From NCBI GenBank assembly GCA_964563295.1, contig CAZLWX010000042.1:1-29691 (forward strand): a stretch of 29,691 bases of DNA. The letters run 5' to 3'. Each line of letters begins with the position of its first letter. The stretch's first letter is position 1. The notes under the pieces are model-generated. The model saw only the letters and a list, made by a program, of their open reading frames with translations. It made no database searches and was not told the DNA's origin. This document shows positions 21,546-29,691 of this stretch, in pieces. Source of the stretch: Chryseosolibacter sp964563295 (lineage in GTDB: Bacteria > Bacteroidota > Bacteroidia > Cytophagales > Cyclobacteriaceae). A program made the position numbers and the translations under genes.

Positions 21546-22952
21546 GAATAGAGCGGCTAATCCCCAGAACTTGTCTATAATAATCAGCAGCGACATAACG
21601 CCCAGCAGGACAGGGGCTACATAAACGATCGTGAAGTTGAGGTAGCTGCGGAGGGCAGACTTCATAAATCCCTCATTGCCCAGCACCAACTCTTCGTTCA
21701 ATCTTTCCACACGCCAACGGGTTGCAATGAACACACACATCAGGCAGCCTCCTAACGTGAGACTGAGGTCGCACATGTCAGAAACGAAGGTGAGAAAGTC
21801 ACGACCCTGGTAGAAGCCCAGTTTGTTGAGTCCCTCAATCATACCCTGGCTCATCATACTGGGCAAGCCGATTACAAATACCAGGGCAGCCAGGATCCAG
21901 ACTGCATGGCTCCGTTTCATTTTCTTTTCGTCGACGAGGTAGGCCGCTGGAACTTCCAGGAGAGAAATCGTTGACGTGAGTGCCGCGAAACACAACAACA
22001 GGAAGAATGATCCGCCGACAATTCGGCCCAATACCGGTCCCATCTCATGGAATACACTCGGCAGCACCATGAATACCAGGGGTGGCCCTTCGGTTGGGGA
22101 CATATTTTGCGAGAACACAAGGGGAAACACCATCATCCCAGCCAGAAAAGCCACTGATGTGTCAGCCACAGAAATCACAGCAGCCGACGAAACGATGTTT
22201 TCTTTCTTGCTCAGGTATGACCCGTACGTCATCAACGTACCCATCCCCAGGGAAAGGGAGAAAAACGCCTGGCGAAGTCCGTCAAATACCGTTTGAGCAT
22301 TCATCTCGCTGAAATCGGGTATGAGGTAAAAGCGTACTCCGGCCATCGCGTTCGGGAGCGTCAAGCTGTAGATGATCAGTAAAATGAGGATCAAGTATAA
22401 TGCCGGCATCATGATCTTGTTGGCGAGCTCAATTCCTTTCTGAACGCCCCGGGAAACGACATAAGCAGTCATGGCCATAAAGATCAACGAGAACAACAGG
22501 TTGGAGTTGATGAAACCTTGCCAGCTTCCCAGGTTGAGGATGTCGTTGACAAAGAACCCGAAGAATGACGCGAAGTCATTTTCGTTTAGCAGGGAGCCGA
22601 AGGAGATGTTAAGAAAGTAGCCAAAGGCCCATCCGGCGACCACATTATAAAAGGAGAGGATCATAATCCCGGCAAGGATGCCAAAGACACCCAGCAGCCC
22701 CCAGCTTTTGCCCCCAAGTTGTCGATAAGCGCCATACGCGTTGGAGCCGGTAGCGCGACCGATCGCGATCTCTCCGACCATCACCGGGTAACAGAGCAAG
22801 AAGACACACAAAAGGTAGAAGACCAGGAATGCGGCCCCTCCATTTTGTCCCGCCAGATAAGGAAAACGCCAGATGTTGCCGAGACCTACCGCCGAACCTG
22901 CGGCGGCAAGAATGAAGCCTACACGACCGGAAAAACTACCACGAGTTGACAT
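21543..22952 (-). CDS. Neurotransmitter:sodium symporter (NSS/SNF family)
   Basis: The 469-residue inner-membrane protein has about 12 hydrophobic helices. The N-terminal signature GSAVGLGNIWRFPYLAGQNGG (TM1, with the unwound ion and substrate site) identifies the LeuT-like NSS family, which takes up amino acids with Na+. The later segment SLSLGMGTLMTYGSYL fits TM6-7. The substrate cannot be told. Its stop codon overlaps a heptamer array shared with the TerB gene, and it diverges from the gene at 23113. Confidence 0.94.
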   Translation of the reverse strand: MSTRGSFSGRVGFILAAAGSAVGLGNIWRFPYLAGQNGGAAFLVFYLLCVFLLCYPVMVGEIAIGRATGSNAYGAYRQLGGKSWGLLGVFGILAGIMILSFYNVVAGWAFGYFLNISFGSLLNENDFASFFGFFVNDILNLGSWQGFINSNLLFSLIFMAMTAYVVSRGVQKGIELANKIMMPALYLILILLIIYSLTLPNAMAGVRFYLIPDFSEMNAQTVFDGLRQAFFSLSLGMGTLMTYGSYLSKKENIVSSAAVISVADTSVAFLAGMMVFPLVFSQNMSPTEGPPLVFMVLPSVFHEMGPVLGRIVGGSFFLLLCFAALTSTISLLEVPAAYLVDEKKMKRSHAVWILAALVFVIGLPSMMSQGMIEGLNKLGFYQGRDFLTFVSDMCDLSLTLGGCLMCVFIATRWRVERLNEELVLGNEGFMKSALRSYLNFTIVYVAPVLLGVMSLLIIIDKFWGLAALF

Positions 22953-23112
22953 GATTTTTGCAGAGTAATGTGCAATAAAGCAAATCTTTAAACCATATTA
23001 ACAAAAAAGGGGTTATTCAGTGATGTTATCGGCCTGCGTATAAAGATTTTATGAATGGCTGCAAACGTAAATAAGAGCAATTATCTAAATTAAGCGCGAA
23101 TCATTTGCGTGT

Positions 23113-24549
23113 ATGGATGAGTTCAGAAAGTTGACTACCCAGGAGAAGGCGCTGAGGATTAACTTAAGCAAGGCCATATACGGCTCGTTTGCCGAGATCG
23201 GCGCCGGCCAGGAGGTAGCGGCGAGCTTTTTTAAGGTGGGAGGAGCGTCAGGCACGGTAGCCAAGACGATCTCCGCATACGACATGAAGTTCTCAGATGC
23301 TATTTACGGCATCTGTGATCGTTACGTTTGTGAAGACCGCCTCATCGGGATGCTCGATCACGAATATGTTCTGCTCGCCGAGCGGCTGCCGCACAGGATC
23401 GAGACCACGCGTTTCTTTGCCTTCGCCGACACTGTCGAGATCCTTAACTATGAGCGTACAAACCAGGGGCATGGTTGGATGGGCCTACGGTTCCAGCTCA
23501 ATCCGAAAACAGAACCAAACGACTGTGTCATTCACGTCAAGCTGCACGACAACGATCCTCTTCAACAACAGCTTGCTCTCGGTATTGTCGGCGTGAACAT
23601 GCTTTATGGTTGCATGTTCCTTACCGACCCGGAGGAATTGCTGATGTCGCTGCTCGATGGGCTGGCGCCCCGAAGAATCGAGGTCGATATGTTCCGGATC
23701 TCAGGCCCGGACTTTGCCCATGTCGATAACCGGTTGATGGCACTTAAGCTGGTGAAGAACGGGTTAACCAAAGCGGCGATGTTCGATCCGGAGGGCAATG
23801 TCATGCAGCCGGCCGACGAACTGTATAAAAAGAATGTGCTCGTACTTCGCGGACGCTTCCGGCCCGTGACTCACGTGAATGTCGACATGTTGCTCACGTC
23901 GAGGCGCCATTTCAAGCACGAAACGGACGTCGACCGATCGCGCATTGTCCTGGTCTCGGAACTCACACTCAACGACCTGAGTCCCGATGGCCGCATTGAC
24001 GAACGCGATTTTCTGCATCGGGTGGACATCATTTGTTCGCTCGGACAAAACGTGTTGATCTCGAATTATTTTGAGCACTATCGCCTGGTGGACTATCTCT
24101 CGCGGATAACGCGCGGTAAGAAGATCGGCATCACGATGGGCATCTATGCACTGCAAAAAGTATTCGACGAAAAGACCTACGCCAACTTACGCGGGGGCAT
24201 CCTCGAATGCTTTGCTTCACTCTTCGGCAGCAATGTCAAGCTTTATATCTACCCTGCATTGCGCAAGAATTCGGAAGAACTTTTTACGCTGAAAGATTTT
24301 GAACACGATCTTCCCGCCAATCTGAAGCCGCTGTTCCGGTACCTGATGGATAATAACAAGCTGGAGGATATCAACGACGCCAACAGCAGCAACCTGCATA
24401 TTATTTCTGACAACGTGCTGGCCATGATTCGCAAGGGCGAGCCCGGCTGGGAAAAATATGTACCTCATAAAGTGGAAGAGGCCATCAAGGAAAAGGGCCT
24501 TTTCGACTATCCCTACACGAAGGACTCCAAGCAGATCAACGCGGCCTGA
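23113..24549 (+). CDS. Conserved protein of unknown function
   Basis: The 478-residue soluble protein has no signal peptide or membrane helix. Its N-terminal region (IYGSFAEIGAGQEVAASFF, then GGASGTVAKTISAYDM and SDAIYG) is of a type I recall as highly conserved in Bacteroidota and some other phyla, where database names such as nicotinate-nucleotide adenylyltransferase or TonB receptor are attached to it. I see no HxGH nucleotidyltransferase motif and no TonB plug or barrel, so those names are not supported here. It lies alone between two sodium symporters, diverging from the first and convergent with the second with an eight-base gap. Confidence 0.85.
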   Translation: MDEFRKLTTQEKALRINLSKAIYGSFAEIGAGQEVAASFFKVGGASGTVAKTISAYDMKFSDAIYGICDRYVCEDRLIGMLDHEYVLLAERLPHRIETTRFFAFADTVEILNYERTNQGHGWMGLRFQLNPKTEPNDCVIHVKLHDNDPLQQQLALGIVGVNMLYGCMFLTDPEELLMSLLDGLAPRRIEVDMFRISGPDFAHVDNRLMALKLVKNGLTKAAMFDPEGNVMQPADELYKKNVLVLRGRFRPVTHVNVDMLLTSRRHFKHETDVDRSRIVLVSELTLNDLSPDGRIDERDFLHRVDIICSLGQNVLISNYFEHYRLVDYLSRITRGKKIGITMGIYALQKVFDEKTYANLRGGILECFASLFGSNVKLYIYPALRKNSEELFTLKDFEHDLPANLKPLFRYLMDNNKLEDINDANSSNLHIISDNVLAMIRKGEPGWEKYVPHKVEEAIKEKGLFDYPYTKDSKQINAA

Positions 24550-24557
24550 TCCAGTCG

Positions 24558-25955
24558 CTATTTGTTCTTTTCTGCTTCGAGCATCGCAAAGTAACTCTTT
24601 GCCCGCTCCATTACTTTTGGTGCAAGCACAAGGCCCGACAGCATCGTGGGGATGGCCATGACCGCGAAGGCAATATCAATGATGTTAATGACATCCGTCA
24701 TCGACGCGATTGCCCCAATTACGATCGTCAACAGGTAGAAGTAGTCGTAGTACTTTCCCGATTTTGCGCCGAGCATAAAGGACATGGCCTTGTTACCATA
24801 GTAGCTGTAGGCAAATAGTGACGTGATAGCAAAAAAGAACGCACTAATTAATAACAATATCTTACCTGTAACTCCGAGTGAGCTTTCAAAGGCCGCGACG
24901 GTTAAAGACACACCGTTGGTGTCCGAGGTCTTCCAGACATCCGTCAGTAGGATGGCCATGGCTGTCAGTGTACAAACAATTATGGTATCAATCAGCGGGC
25001 TCATCATGGAAACGAGTCCTTCGCGGATTGGCTCGCGCGTTTTGGAGGCGCCAATCGCCATCGGAGCTGTTCCCACGCCGGCTTCATTCGAAAATGAGGC
25101 GCGCCGAACTCCCGCGACAATCAATCCGCCCAGCAATCCTCCAAGCAACGGTTCGCCGCGATAGTGGTTGGCGGCGAATGCGTCAGTGATCACCATCATC
25201 AGGTATTCAGGAACCCTCGTGATGTTAAGTATGAGGATGGTTATAACCGATCCGAAATAGATGATGATCATCAGCGGAACCATCTTACCAGCCCATGCAC
25301 CAATCCGTTTGATGCCTCCAATGATTACTGTTCCCGACGCGAGCATCAGGATAGTTCCGATGATCAGCTTGGGTGTACTAACCTCGAATCCCAATAGTTG
25401 CATCGTTGCATTTTTTGTATCGGGATCGGTAATACCGATATCGACGATAATCTGCGTAAGCTGGTTTGCCTGAAATATGGGGAGACAACCCACCAGGCAG
25501 CAGATCGAGAAGAGTACAGCAAGTGGATACCATGGTCTTGGGAGAGCTTCACGGATCACGTACATCGGACCGCCCTGTACCTGGCCTTCGGAATCCTTGC
25601 CTCTGAACATAACGGAGAGACTACTGGTGAAGAAGTTGCTCGACATGCCAACAAACGCGGTCACCCACATCCAGAACAACGCGCCAGGACCGCCGATCGT
25701 AATGGCTGCCGCAACGCCTGCAATGTTGCCCATCCCAACCGTTGACGCCAGGTTCGTCGAGAGAGCTTCGTAGGCTTTTATCTGTCCGGGATCATTAGGA
25801 TCATTGTACTTGCCGCGCAATACATCGATGGCATGGCCAAAATACTTGTACTGAACAAATCGAGAATAGAAAAGAAAAAAAATTCCACCGAAGATGATCA
25901 GGAACAATACCGGGGTCCAGATCGCCGTGGCTACCTGACTGATGAGTTCGCTCAT
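24558..25955 (-). CDS. Alanine/glycine:cation symporter (AGCS family)
   Basis: The 465-residue inner-membrane protein has about 10-11 hydrophobic helices. AGCS signatures are present: STNLASTVGMGNIAGVAAAI with GGPGALFWMW (about 47-77) and FSNEAGVGTAPMAIGAS in the second half. The family imports alanine or glycine with Na+ or H+. It ends eight bases from the convergent gene and its upstream space is filled with repeat arrays, so no clear promoter is visible. Confidence 0.95.
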   Translation of the reverse strand: MSELISQVATAIWTPVLFLIIFGGIFFLFYSRFVQYKYFGHAIDVLRGKYNDPNDPGQIKAYEALSTNLASTVGMGNIAGVAAAITIGGPGALFWMWVTAFVGMSSNFFTSSLSVMFRGKDSEGQVQGGPMYVIREALPRPWYPLAVLFSICCLVGCLPIFQANQLTQIIVDIGITDPDTKNATMQLLGFEVSTPKLIIGTILMLASGTVIIGGIKRIGAWAGKMVPLMIIIYFGSVITILILNITRVPEYLMMVITDAFAANHYRGEPLLGGLLGGLIVAGVRRASFSNEAGVGTAPMAIGASKTREPIREGLVSMMSPLIDTIIVCTLTAMAILLTDVWKTSDTNGVSLTVAAFESSLGVTGKILLLISAFFFAITSLFAYSYYGNKAMSFMLGAKSGKYYDYFYLLTIVIGAIASMTDVINIIDIAFAVMAIPTMLSGLVLAPKVMERAKSYFAMLEAEKNK

Positions 25956-26004
25956 GCGTTGAGATTAAGTAAAACGGTAAAAGTAAGGAATTATTCCCTA
26001 TAAC

Positions 26005-26074
26005 GGCTATTGGCTTTTGGGTATTGGCTGTTGGGTGTTGGCGGTTGGGTATTGGCTGTTGGTTATTGGGTGTT
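26005..26074. repeat. GGSTRTT heptamer array
   Basis: Ten consecutive 7-bp units in perfect phase (GGCTATT, GGCTTTT, GGGTATT, GGCTGTT, GGGTGTT, GGCGGTT and others). GG and TT are constant, the three middle bases vary. Confidence 0.9.
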
Positions 26075-26105
26075 GGGGGTGTGCTATTGTGCAGTTGACG
26101 TTCCA

Positions 26106-26147
26106 ATTCGTAATGATTCGTAATTCGTAATTTATTCGTGATTCGTA
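26106..26147. repeat. ATTCGTA heptamer array
   Basis: Four exact ATTCGTA copies (26106, 26116, 26123, 26141) plus ATTCGTG (26134), some separated by 3-4 extra bases. This is a third consensus in the same intergenic space. Confidence 0.85.
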
Positions 26148-26169
26148 ACTGAGCGCGGTGGCTCCCTTT

Positions 26170-26260
26170 GGCCTTTAGCCTTTAGCCTTTGGCCTTTGGC
26201 CTTTAGCCTTTAGCCTTTGGCCTTTAGCCTTTGGCCTTTAGCCTTTAGCCTTTGGCCTTT
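26170..26260. repeat. GGCCTTT/AGCCTTT heptamer array
   Basis: Thirteen consecutive units in perfect phase, each either GGCCTTT or AGCCTTT, differing only at the first base. It ends three bases before the last base of the phosphosugar mutase stop codon (26263-26265). Confidence 0.95.
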
Positions 26261-26262
26261 GT

Positions 26263-27996
26263 TTACACGGACATCATGTCCTTTTCAATCCCCTCGATTT
26301 TTTTATCAAGCTCGTCGTTAACCCTGTCGAACTCTGCAGCAGTTTTGAGTTCGGCGTTCACGCTGATATAAAACTTGATCTTCGGTTCCGTACCGGATGG
26401 TCGCACGGAAACCTTGCTGCCATCTTCGAGATAGAATTGCAGGACGTCGGAGGCTGGGAAATTAAGCGCAGTTTCAGTTCCGGTCTGCAGATTACTTTCT
26501 TTAAGTTGCTTGTAGTCGAGTATCCGTACAACCGCGCTGCCGTTGATTGATTTCGGCGGTTGCGTCCGGAATTTCGTCATCATCGATTTTATTTCCTGTT
26601 CCCCTTGCTGCCCTTTGCGCACCAGGTTCACGAGGTGCTCTTTATAAAATCCGAATTCGACATACATGCCGATGAGCCAATCATAAAGTGATCGTCCCTG
26701 AGCCGCGGCGTCGGCCGCCATCGCTGCAAAAAATGCGCATGCCGACACAGCATCTTTGTCGCGGACGAAGTCGCCGACCATATAGCCGTAACTTTCTTCT
26801 CCGGCGGCAATGAATTTCTTTTTTCCTTCGAGCTCGCCCATAAGCGCTGCGATGTACTTGAAGCCGGTCAGGGTGTTGTAGCATTCCACCCCTAATCGCG
26901 CGGCCATGGTATCAACGAGTTCCGTGGTCACGATCGTTTTGGCGACATATGAATTTGAGGTGGTCTCCAGGTTCTTCAGAATGAAATACATCATCAGACT
27001 GAACGCCTGGTTCCCGTTCAACAGGATGAATTCTCCGTTGTCCTTTCTCACCCCAATGCCAACCCGGTCGGTATCCGGGTCGGTGGCCATCACCATGGTG
27101 GCGCCAACTTTCACGCCCTTGCGGATGACAAGTTCCATCGCCGAATGTTCTTCAGGGTTAGGGGAAGGAACGGTAGGAAAATTTCCATCGGGCTTTTCCT
27201 GTTCTTGCACGACATGGATATTGGAGAAGCCGATCCGTCGCAGGCATTCCGGCACCATCGTGATACCGGCGCCGTGAAGGCTCGAGTACACCAGCGGGAT
27301 ATCCTGATGACGATCAATCACCTGCTTGTTTGGAATGAGCTTACTAACGTTTTCATAATAGGCGGATTCCACTTCCGGTCCCACTGTATGAATCAGTGAA
27401 TTGTCCGCGGTGAATTTGACATGCTCGAATGACCCGATGCGGTTGACTTCTTCAATAATATTCTTGTCATGCGGAGGTACCACCTGGGCGCCGTCATTCC
27501 AATACGCCTTGTAGCCGTTGTATTCTTTGGGGTTATGGGAGGCCGTTATCACCACGCCCGACTGGCATTTGAGAAACCGGATAGCAAAGGAGAGGAGAGG
27601 AGTGGGCCGAAGTTCAGGAAACAAGTGGACATGAATGCCATTGGCGGAAAAAACATCCGCCGTCACACGTGCAAAGTAGGAGCTGTTATTCCGGCTATCA
27701 TGTGCGATCGCTACGCTGATCTTTTGTCCAGGGTAAGTCTTGTTAAGGTAGTTGGCGAGCCCTTGCGTAGCCACGCCGACGGTGTACCGGTTCATGCAGT
27801 TCGATCCGGCGCCCATCACACCACGCAGCCCTCCAGTGCCGAATTCGAGATCCTTATAAAAACTGTCGATCAGTTCGCGCCGGTCATCTTTGTTCAACAG
27901 GTTCCTGACCATTTCTTTTGTCCGGTCATCGATGACGCGGCTGGCGAGCCATTCGTTTGCCCGCGAGTGAACCCGCTCCAATAGTGCTTCAGCCAT
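26263..27996 (-). CDS. Phosphoglucomutase/phosphomannomutase family enzyme
   Basis: The 577-residue cytoplasmic enzyme moves phosphate between C1 and C6 of a hexose (or between pentose positions). The phosphoserine is Ser153 in TASHNPKEYNGYK, the Mg2+ loop is ATDPDTDRVG with Asp306, 308 and 310, the sugar loop is GEESYGYMVGD, and the phosphate-binding loop RPSGTEPK is at 532-539. The length and sequence fit the PgcA/PGM2-like group common in Bacteroidota. The substrate (glucose, mannose or pentose phosphate) is not certain. A heptamer array begins right after its stop. Confidence 0.95.
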   Translation of the reverse strand: MAEALLERVHSRANEWLASRVIDDRTKEMVRNLLNKDDRRELIDSFYKDLEFGTGGLRGVMGAGSNCMNRYTVGVATQGLANYLNKTYPGQKISVAIAHDSRNNSSYFARVTADVFSANGIHVHLFPELRPTPLLSFAIRFLKCQSGVVITASHNPKEYNGYKAYWNDGAQVVPPHDKNIIEEVNRIGSFEHVKFTADNSLIHTVGPEVESAYYENVSKLIPNKQVIDRHQDIPLVYSSLHGAGITMVPECLRRIGFSNIHVVQEQEKPDGNFPTVPSPNPEEHSAMELVIRKGVKVGATMVMATDPDTDRVGIGVRKDNGEFILLNGNQAFSLMMYFILKNLETTSNSYVAKTIVTTELVDTMAARLGVECYNTLTGFKYIAALMGELEGKKKFIAAGEESYGYMVGDFVRDKDAVSACAFFAAMAADAAAQGRSLYDWLIGMYVEFGFYKEHLVNLVRKGQQGEQEIKSMMTKFRTQPPKSINGSAVVRILDYKQLKESNLQTGTETALNFPASDVLQFYLEDGSKVSVRPSGTEPKIKFYISVNAELKTAAEFDRVNDELDKKIEGIEKDMMSV

Positions 27997-28017
27997 TCTT
28001 CTCGTTCTTTTGAGCTG

Positions 28018-28051
28018 TAAAAATAGAAAAGCCAGATCGCTTGATCTGGCT
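28018..28051 (-). terminator. Rho-independent terminator of hppD
   Basis: AGCCAGATC (28030-28038) and GATCTGGCT (28043-28051) form a perfect 9-bp stem with a 4-base loop; on the minus strand it is followed by a T-rich run. It lies 20 bases after the hppD stop and just upstream of the mutase gene. Confidence 0.88.
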
Positions 28052-28070
28052 CCGTTGCAAAAATGTTTCG

Positions 28071-29165
28071 CTATAAGTTGCCACGCAGTGCCTGCTCGCG
28101 CTCGATCGATTCGAACAATGCCTTGAAGTTCCCCTTGCCGAAAGATTTAGCGCCATTGCGTTCAATGATCTCAAAGAACACGGTAGGCCGGTCCTGGATG
28201 GGTTTAGAGAAAATCTGCAGGAGGTAGCCCTCTTCATCGCGGTCGATCAGGATGTTGAGTTTTTTGAGGTCTCGGATATCTTCGTCGATCTTACCGACTC
28301 GATCGAGAATATCCTCGTAATAGGTTTCAGGAACGTACAAAAACTCCATGCCGCGGCTGCGCAATTCGCCGACTGTCCTGACGATATCGTTGGTGGCAAT
28401 GGCGATGTGCTGTACTCCCGGGCCGCGATAAAAATCCAGGTATTCTTCGATCTGGGATTTCTTCTTGCCTTCGGCGGGTTCGTTGATGGGAAACTTGATG
28501 TATCCGTTGCCATTGGATACGACCTTCGACATCAATGCACTGTACTCCGTAGAGATGTCGTTGTCGTCAAACGTAATCAGTAGCTTGAAGCCCATCACAT
28601 TTTCATAGAACTGCACCCACTCATTCATCTTGCCGAGTTCCACATTACCGACACAGTGGTCCACGTATTCGAGGCCGATCGGTTTTGGTTTCATGACAGA
28701 CTTCACCGCTTTGTAACCCGGCAAAAACGCGCCGCGATAATTCTTTCTTTCAACGAATGTGTGGATGGTGTCGCCATAGGTCTTTATAGAAGAGACGACG
28801 ACTTCGCCGGAGTCATCCTTAAATACCTGTGGTTCTCCGGCGCTCTCGGCTCCGCGCGAGGTCGTTTCGTAGAACGACTTCCTCGCATCATCGACCCAAA
28901 GGGCCAGAACCTTGACGCCGTCGCCATGTTGCGCCACGTGCCGGGCAATAGCGGATTCAGGGTCAAGTGACGTGGTCAGTACAAAGCGCACCTTGTTTTG
29001 CCGGAGCACATAGGAAGCGCGGTCCCGGACTCCGGTCTCCGGCCCTGCATAGGCAACCAGGTCAAATCCCATGCAATGCTGATAGAAGAGGGCGGACTGT
29101 TTTGCGTTGCCGACATAGAGCTCGATATGATCGGTTCCGTTTATGGGGAGAAAATCTTCACTCAT
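28071..29165 (-). CDS. hppD: 4-hydroxyphenylpyruvate dioxygenase
   Basis: The 364-residue Fe(II) enzyme converts 4-hydroxyphenylpyruvate to homogentisate in tyrosine breakdown. The three iron ligands are visible: His170 in YVDHCVGNV, His253 in GVQHIAIAT and Glu332 in VFFEIIERNG. Two vicinal-oxygen-chelate domains and the C-terminal helix (GNFKALFESIEREQ) complete the usual length. I start at the ATG at 29165 (MSEDFLPINGTDHIEL); the frame is open to 29297 but the 44 extra residues are not family-like. No other homogentisate-pathway gene lies next to it. A strong terminator follows. Confidence 0.96.
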   Translation of the reverse strand: MSEDFLPINGTDHIELYVGNAKQSALFYQHCMGFDLVAYAGPETGVRDRASYVLRQNKVRFVLTTSLDPESAIARHVAQHGDGVKVLALWVDDARKSFYETTSRGAESAGEPQVFKDDSGEVVVSSIKTYGDTIHTFVERKNYRGAFLPGYKAVKSVMKPKPIGLEYVDHCVGNVELGKMNEWVQFYENVMGFKLLITFDDNDISTEYSALMSKVVSNGNGYIKFPINEPAEGKKKSQIEEYLDFYRGPGVQHIAIATNDIVRTVGELRSRGMEFLYVPETYYEDILDRVGKIDEDIRDLKKLNILIDRDEEGYLLQIFSKPIQDRPTVFFEIIERNGAKSFGKGNFKALFESIEREQALRGNL

Positions 29166-29297
29166 ATACACGAACTTTAGAGTTGTAAAATTATGACATG
29201 TTAGCGTGGAATACCAATGAATCGCGTGCTTCGAGACGACTGTGTCTATTGCGGAACAAAATTTTATACCCGCTGTTGCAACGTCGGCAAAACGCAT

Positions 29298-29330
29298 TTT
29301 GACCCGGGCGGAGGGTTTTTTGTATTTTGC
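29298..29330 (+). promoter_or_regulatory. Candidate promoter of the gene at 29365
   Basis: TTTG at 29298-29301 and TATTTTGC at 29323-29330 resemble the Bacteroidota -33 TTTG and -7 TAnnTTTG pair with a 21-base gap, about 35 bases before the ATG. The -7 match lacks one T. Confidence 0.35.
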
Positions 29331-29364
29331 AGAATTCTTTAAACTTTACGTCAAAATTGTGTTT

Positions 29365-29691
29365 ATGGACATAAAAGCGATGGACAAGGCTCTGCAGGGA
29401 ATCCTTAAAAAACGCGAGGAGCTCGGTAAACTCGACTATAATAACCCCAAATACGACGACCTCGAAGAACAACTCCACGACCTCGAAGATGATTTTCAGG
29501 ACACGTTTGGCAAAGACCTGGAGAATATTCTCCAGAATGTGCACGATGATATCTGTCCGGAGAACGATGTCCTGATGCCCATCGCTTACCTGGGCAAGGG
29601 CGTTCCCGTCGAAACGGATAAATATGCTGGCAAGGATACCAAACTCATTCTTTCTCCCGGACCTACCCGTATTATTCTCGCTATTGGGAAT
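29365..29691 (+). CDS. Conserved hypothetical protein (3' end outside window)
   Basis: The frame is open from ATG 29365 to the window edge (109 codons). The first ~60 residues are acidic and helical (KKREELGKLDYNN, then DDLEEQLHDLEDDFQ), the rest more beta-like (VLMPIAYLGKGVPVE ... TKLILSPGPTRIILAIGN). An ATG at 29380 is an alternative start. I do not recognise a named domain. A minus-strand frame over the same bases is a shadow: the plus frame has a plausible promoter and a regular amphipathic pattern. Confidence 0.75.
   Translation, partial: MDIKAMDKALQGILKKREELGKLDYNNPKYDDLEEQLHDLEDDFQDTFGKDLENILQNVHDDICPENDVLMPIAYLGKGVPVETDKYAGKDTKLILSPGPTRIILAIGN

Noticed and set aside
23113..24549. Nicotinate-nucleotide adenylyltransferase or TonB-dependent receptor
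   Set aside because: No HxGH motif, no signal peptide, no plug or barrel pattern.
29166..29297. 44-residue extension of HppD
   Set aside because: Not family-like; the usual beginning of HppD is at 29165, and the upstream part is intergenic.

Overview
The window looks like a chromosomal segment of a Bacteroidota bacterium, probably a Cytophagales-type lineage of moderate GC content. Supporting signs are the SUF operon layout, the start regions with little Shine-Dalgarno sequence, TAnnTTTG-type -7 elements, a DUF4369-like/TlpA thioredoxin lipoprotein-type gene, homogentisate-pathway HppD, and intergenic spaces filled with short degenerate repeats. The lineage is inferred from gene content and sequence style, not from a marker gene.

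Layout. 1-1059: start of a response regulator (minus, cut by the window edge) diverging from a small membrane protein. 1407-5124: a plus-strand run of an Fe-S type APS/PAPS reductase (cysH), an extended SDR sugar epimerase, a CPA1 Na+/H+ antiporter and a DinB-fold protein, ending in a decayed C-terminal fragment of an FtsX/MacB-type ABC permease (5127-5492). 5496-9832: a flavin/PNPOx-fold protein, a VTT (DedA/TVP38) membrane protein, a TlpA-like thioredoxin protein and a glycosyltransferase. 9874-16397: a complete minus-strand SUF iron-sulfur assembly operon, sufB-C-D-S, a coiled-coil ORF, sufE, a DUF59 (SufT-like) gene and a bacilliredoxin. 16499-16969: an Lrp/AsnC regulator diverging from a very unusual tRNA gene and a FadD acyl-CoA synthetase. 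19198-29691: a PD40 beta-propeller protein, a four-helix-bundle (23S-rRNA-intervening-sequence) protein, a TerB-like protein, two sodium-coupled amino-acid symporters (NSS and AGCS), a conserved protein of unknown role, a phosphosugar mutase, hppD and the start of a conserved hypothetical gene.

Two things stand out. (1) 17119-17279 folds as a class II (Leu/Ser-shaped) tRNA body, but its anticodon loop reads GUC (Asp), it carries the known Asp identity bases, and its variable region is about 92 nt with its own internal stems. (2) Intergenic spaces contain arrays of degenerate 7-bp units kept in strict heptamer phase, with at least three consensus families (GGCCTTT-like, GGSTRTT, ATTCGTA). Two arrays in opposite orientation bracket the four-helix-bundle gene, filling the space from the stop codon of one gene to the start codon of the next, which resembles a small non-autonomous element.

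Functionally the segment is mostly housekeeping: sulfur assimilation and Fe-S cluster assembly, ion and amino-acid transport, fatty-acid activation, tyrosine catabolism and sugar-phosphate metabolism. No reverse transcriptase, transposase, CRISPR array or prophage gene is visible.
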